From contig JAVJSF010000010.1 in NCBI GenBank assembly GCA_040219555.1, forward strand, positions 237,208 to 301,207: 64,000 nucleotides of DNA. The letters run 5' to 3'. The first letter of the stretch is position 1, and every line of letters starts with the position of its first letter. Below, one piece after another: positions 62,373-64,000 of the stretch. The position numbers were made by a program, and so were the translations under genes. The notes under the pieces are model-generated. The model ran no database searches, was not told where the DNA came from, and was given only the letters and a program-made list of their open reading frames with translations. The DNA is from JAVJSF01 sp040219555. GTDB lineage: Bacteria > Actinomycetota > Thermoleophilia > Miltoncostaeales > Miltoncostaeaceae.

Positions 62373-63713
62373 CTAGGCGCGCCGCGGCGGGTTGCCGTCG
62401 GCGTCGGCCAACTCGGGGTGCCACTGGCGGAAGTGGTCCCGGTGCTGCTGGGTCACCGCCCCCGGCGGGTAGTAGGCGTCGTAGAAGTCGCAGTCGACGT
62501 GCTGGGCCTGGCACGAGAGGCGCGCGTACATGGGGTCGATGTAGGCCGGGAAGCGCCCGTGGGTCTCGAACACGTACTCGCAGAAGTCCTTGACGATCTG
62601 GATCGTCTCGTCGTCGGGCCGGTGGATCTGGCTGATGACCTTGTCGGGCTCCTTGTAGGGCTTCGGCACCGTGTCCTCGTACTGGCTCCACTTGGCCTCG
62701 AGGAAGGCGTCGATGGCGCCAGACATCGTGCCACCGTGGTACACGGGGTTGAACGACTCGAACACCCCGTCGCGGCCCACGGGCACGCTGGGACCGCGCT
62801 TTGCGTCCTCGAAGCGGAAGCCCAGGCCGCGGTTGTCCATGCCGCCGAGCATGAAGCGGGCGATGTAGCCGGTGTAGGTCCAGCCACCCAGGCCCATCGC
62901 CTGCAGCGCCAGGTTCATGTTCTGGCAGATGAAGGCCTGCTCCACCACCTGCATCGAGAGCACGCGCTGCTCGATCTCAACCATCCCCATCTGGCGCGCG
63001 GGGTCCAGGCGGCCCCTGTCGATCCACTTCTGCAGGCCGGCCGGCGCGTAGCCGTTGGTCTCGTCCACCAGCGTGAAGCGGTACTCGGGGGCGAAGTAGA
63101 TGAACAGCAGGTTGATGTACTCCAACGTCATGTTGGAGATGGGCATGAACAGCGTCGTGCCCGGCTTGTTGGCGTTCCAGTGGTTGAACACGAAGAGCCC
63201 GGGAAGACCGGTGGGCAGCTCGGCGCGCCCGTCCTCGATCTTCACCTTCGCCCCGCGGACCATGTCGAGGATGAACTCCATCTGCGCCTCGCGCGACTTG
63301 CCCGACACCGTCGACAGCTCGCCCGGCTCGCCCACCAGCTTCCACATGTCGAGGAAGTAGGTGCCCTCGTCGTTCGTGAAGAACAGCTCGGTTCCGTGGT
63401 TGGAGCACGACGACGGCCAGGTGCGCGCGGTCCACTGCACCAGGGCGTCGGCGCCCTGGGACGGGTCGATGTCGCCCAGGTTGGAGCCCAGCAGGCCCGT
63501 GCCCGCCATCAGCAACAGCGCCTCCTCCAGCTCGTCGAGCGGCACCGGCTCATAGGGGCTGGCGTAGCCCAGCGTGCCGGTCATCTCCATGCCGAGGGCC
63601 ATGCGCCGGCTCTTGCGGTCGAAGATCGACGCGAACAGCGGGTAGTTCAGGGCGTCGTCCAGACCTGCAGGCAGGGCGTCCAGCATCGCCTGGGTGTCGA
63701 TCGGAGGGGTCAT
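62373..63713 (-). CDS. Large conserved-looking protein of unknown function
   Basis: 446 aa from ATG 63713, with a purine-rich GGAAAGG upstream. I do not recognise a family. Well-folded composition with many aromatic residues: AGLDDALNYPLFASIFDRKSRRMALGMEMTG, LLLMAGTGLLGSNLGDIDPSQ, TWPSSCSNHGTELFFTNDEGTYFLDMWKLVGE, FVFNHWNANKPGTTLFMPISNMTLEYINLLFIYFAPEYRF and MDNRGLGFRFEDAKRGPSVPVGRDGVFESFNPVYHGGTM. No signal peptide or membrane helix. It may be a nitroreductase-fold enzyme (the start resembles that layout) but this is a guess. Operon with TetR, divergent from a crotonase. Confidence 0.6.
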   Translation of the reverse strand: MTPPIDTQAMLDALPAGLDDALNYPLFASIFDRKSRRMALGMEMTGTLGYASPYEPVPLDELEEALLLMAGTGLLGSNLGDIDPSQGADALVQWTARTWPSSCSNHGTELFFTNDEGTYFLDMWKLVGEPGELSTVSGKSREAQMEFILDMVRGAKVKIEDGRAELPTGLPGLFVFNHWNANKPGTTLFMPISNMTLEYINLLFIYFAPEYRFTLVDETNGYAPAGLQKWIDRGRLDPARQMGMVEIEQRVLSMQVVEQAFICQNMNLALQAMGLGGWTYTGYIARFMLGGMDNRGLGFRFEDAKRGPSVPVGRDGVFESFNPVYHGGTMSGAIDAFLEAKWSQYEDTVPKPYKEPDKVISQIHRPDDETIQIVKDFCEYVFETHGRFPAYIDPMYARLSCQAQHVDCDFYDAYYPPGAVTQQHRDHFRQWHPELADADGNPPRRA

Positions 63714-63751
63714 TCGGTCGTGCCTTTCCACGGTGGCGGGGAAGTGGGGCA

Positions 63752-63793
63752 GCAGCTTACCGTTGTAAACTGTGGCTTACAATCGTAAGCTGC
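63752..63793. promoter_or_regulatory. Twin TTAC-N4-GTAA operators in a divergent promoter
   Basis: TTAC-CGTT-GTAA at 63757-63768 and TTAC-AATC-GTAA at 63777-63788, centres 20 bp apart. Together they form a larger inverted repeat with 17-nt arms (63752-63768 and 63777-63793, two mismatches, 8-nt spacer). A plus-strand -10-like TACAAT (63778-63783) and a minus-strand TACAAC lie inside them, so a bound TetR dimer pair could block both promoters. Confidence 0.65.
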
Positions 63794-63853
63794 CGCTGTC
63801 CCGGCGGGGCGGCGTCCCGGATCGCCCCGGAGATCACCGACGAGGGAGTCCAG

Positions 63854-64000
63854 GTGAGCCAGTTCGAAGATGTCCTCTACGAGACCGGAGGCGGGCGGGC
63901 CACCATCACCATCGACCGCCCGGACCGGCTCAACGCCTTCCGCCGCCAGACCGTGCGCGAGCTGGCCGAGGCCTTCGAGGCGGCCGCCGACGACGAGTCG
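63854..64000 (+). CDS. Enoyl-CoA hydratase/isomerase (crotonase family), 5' part only
   Basis: 49 codons from GTG 63854 to the window end. VLYETGGGRATITIDRPDRLNAFRRQTVRELAEAFEAA is the opening of crotonase-family enzymes (…ITIDRPDRLNAF…). NAFR followed by RQTV is closest to ring-hydrolysing or naphthoate-synthase types, but the fragment is too short to choose. GAGGGAG lies upstream. Divergent from the unknown gene and TetR pair; likely the regulated catabolic gene. Confidence 0.85.
   Translation, partial: MSQFEDVLYETGGGRATITIDRPDRLNAFRRQTVRELAEAFEAAADDES

Noticed and set aside
1..64000. CRISPR arrays, insertion sequences and transposases
   Set aside because: No regularly spaced repeats, transposase motifs or target-site duplications were seen on either strand.

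Overview
The window is very GC-rich DNA with actinobacterial gene content: GTG starts are common, neighbouring genes are often joined by 1-4 nt ATGA/GTGA/TGATG overlaps, and the tRNA has no encoded CCA. An actinobacterium is the safest placement. Thermoleophilia-like is a guess I cannot test here. Two host segments flank one complete-looking prophage.

Left host segment (1-10.9 kb): the end of a carbohydrate-related protein and a secreted glycoside hydrolase; a HesB/IscA-like protein, NhaA, UppP and a secreted subtilase on the minus strand; then a zinc-ribbon protein, an aldo/keto reductase and a TIGR01777 epimerase on the plus strand, a secreted thermonuclease, and tRNA-Ala(TGC).

Prophage (10,844-46,592, about 35.7 kb): bounded by a 46-bp direct repeat that is the 3' part of the tRNA-Ala gene. 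Just inside each att core lies a matching pair of TGCCGTA boxes, probably integrase arm sites. From left to right it holds a tyrosine integrase with a tail-to-tail overlapping excisionase-like gene; a tightly overlapping minus-strand early operon (12.5-19.3 kb; DUF2303, DUF5131/Gp37-Gp68 and many small proteins); a CI/Cro-type switch with four GATGCAC boxes; and a plus-strand lysogeny/accessory block with the CI-like repressor, an unrecognised protein, a DUF1828/DUF1829 protein, a membrane-anchored duplicated-domain protein, and a three-gene toxin-antitoxin-like operon (DUF4258, DUF2283, HicB-like). A long bidirectional terminator hairpin follows. The minus-strand late genes (46.4 to 23.3 kb) read backwards as small regulatory and replication-like genes, HNH, terminases, portal, MuF, scaffold, capsid, connectors, tail tube, frameshifted tail chaperones, tape measure, distal tail and tail fibre proteins, endolysin, an Acb2/Tad1-like protein (candidate anti-CBASS sponge) and a holin. 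The phage is a temperate siphovirus with no obvious inactivating lesion.

Right host segment (46.6-64 kb): an alpha/beta hydrolase just after the att site; an unusual Rieske-ThDP enzyme fusion; an SRPBCC protein, a class IV aminotransferase, and a two-gene CrcB fluoride channel; a maleylacetate reductase-like and ring-cleaving dioxygenase pair; a second hydrolase, an ECF sigma factor with a SnoaL-like tail, IlvA, an MFS exporter, a nitroreductase-like fragment, and HxlR and TetR regulators. It ends with a large unrecognised protein divergent from a crotonase, the two sharing twin TTAC-N4-GTAA operators.

Most notable: the Acb2-like protein, the tripartite toxin-antitoxin operon with an operator inside a leaderless promoter, the CI-linked DUF1828/1829 cassette, the -1 frameshift in the tail chaperones, the paired arm sites, and the Rieske-ThDP fusion.
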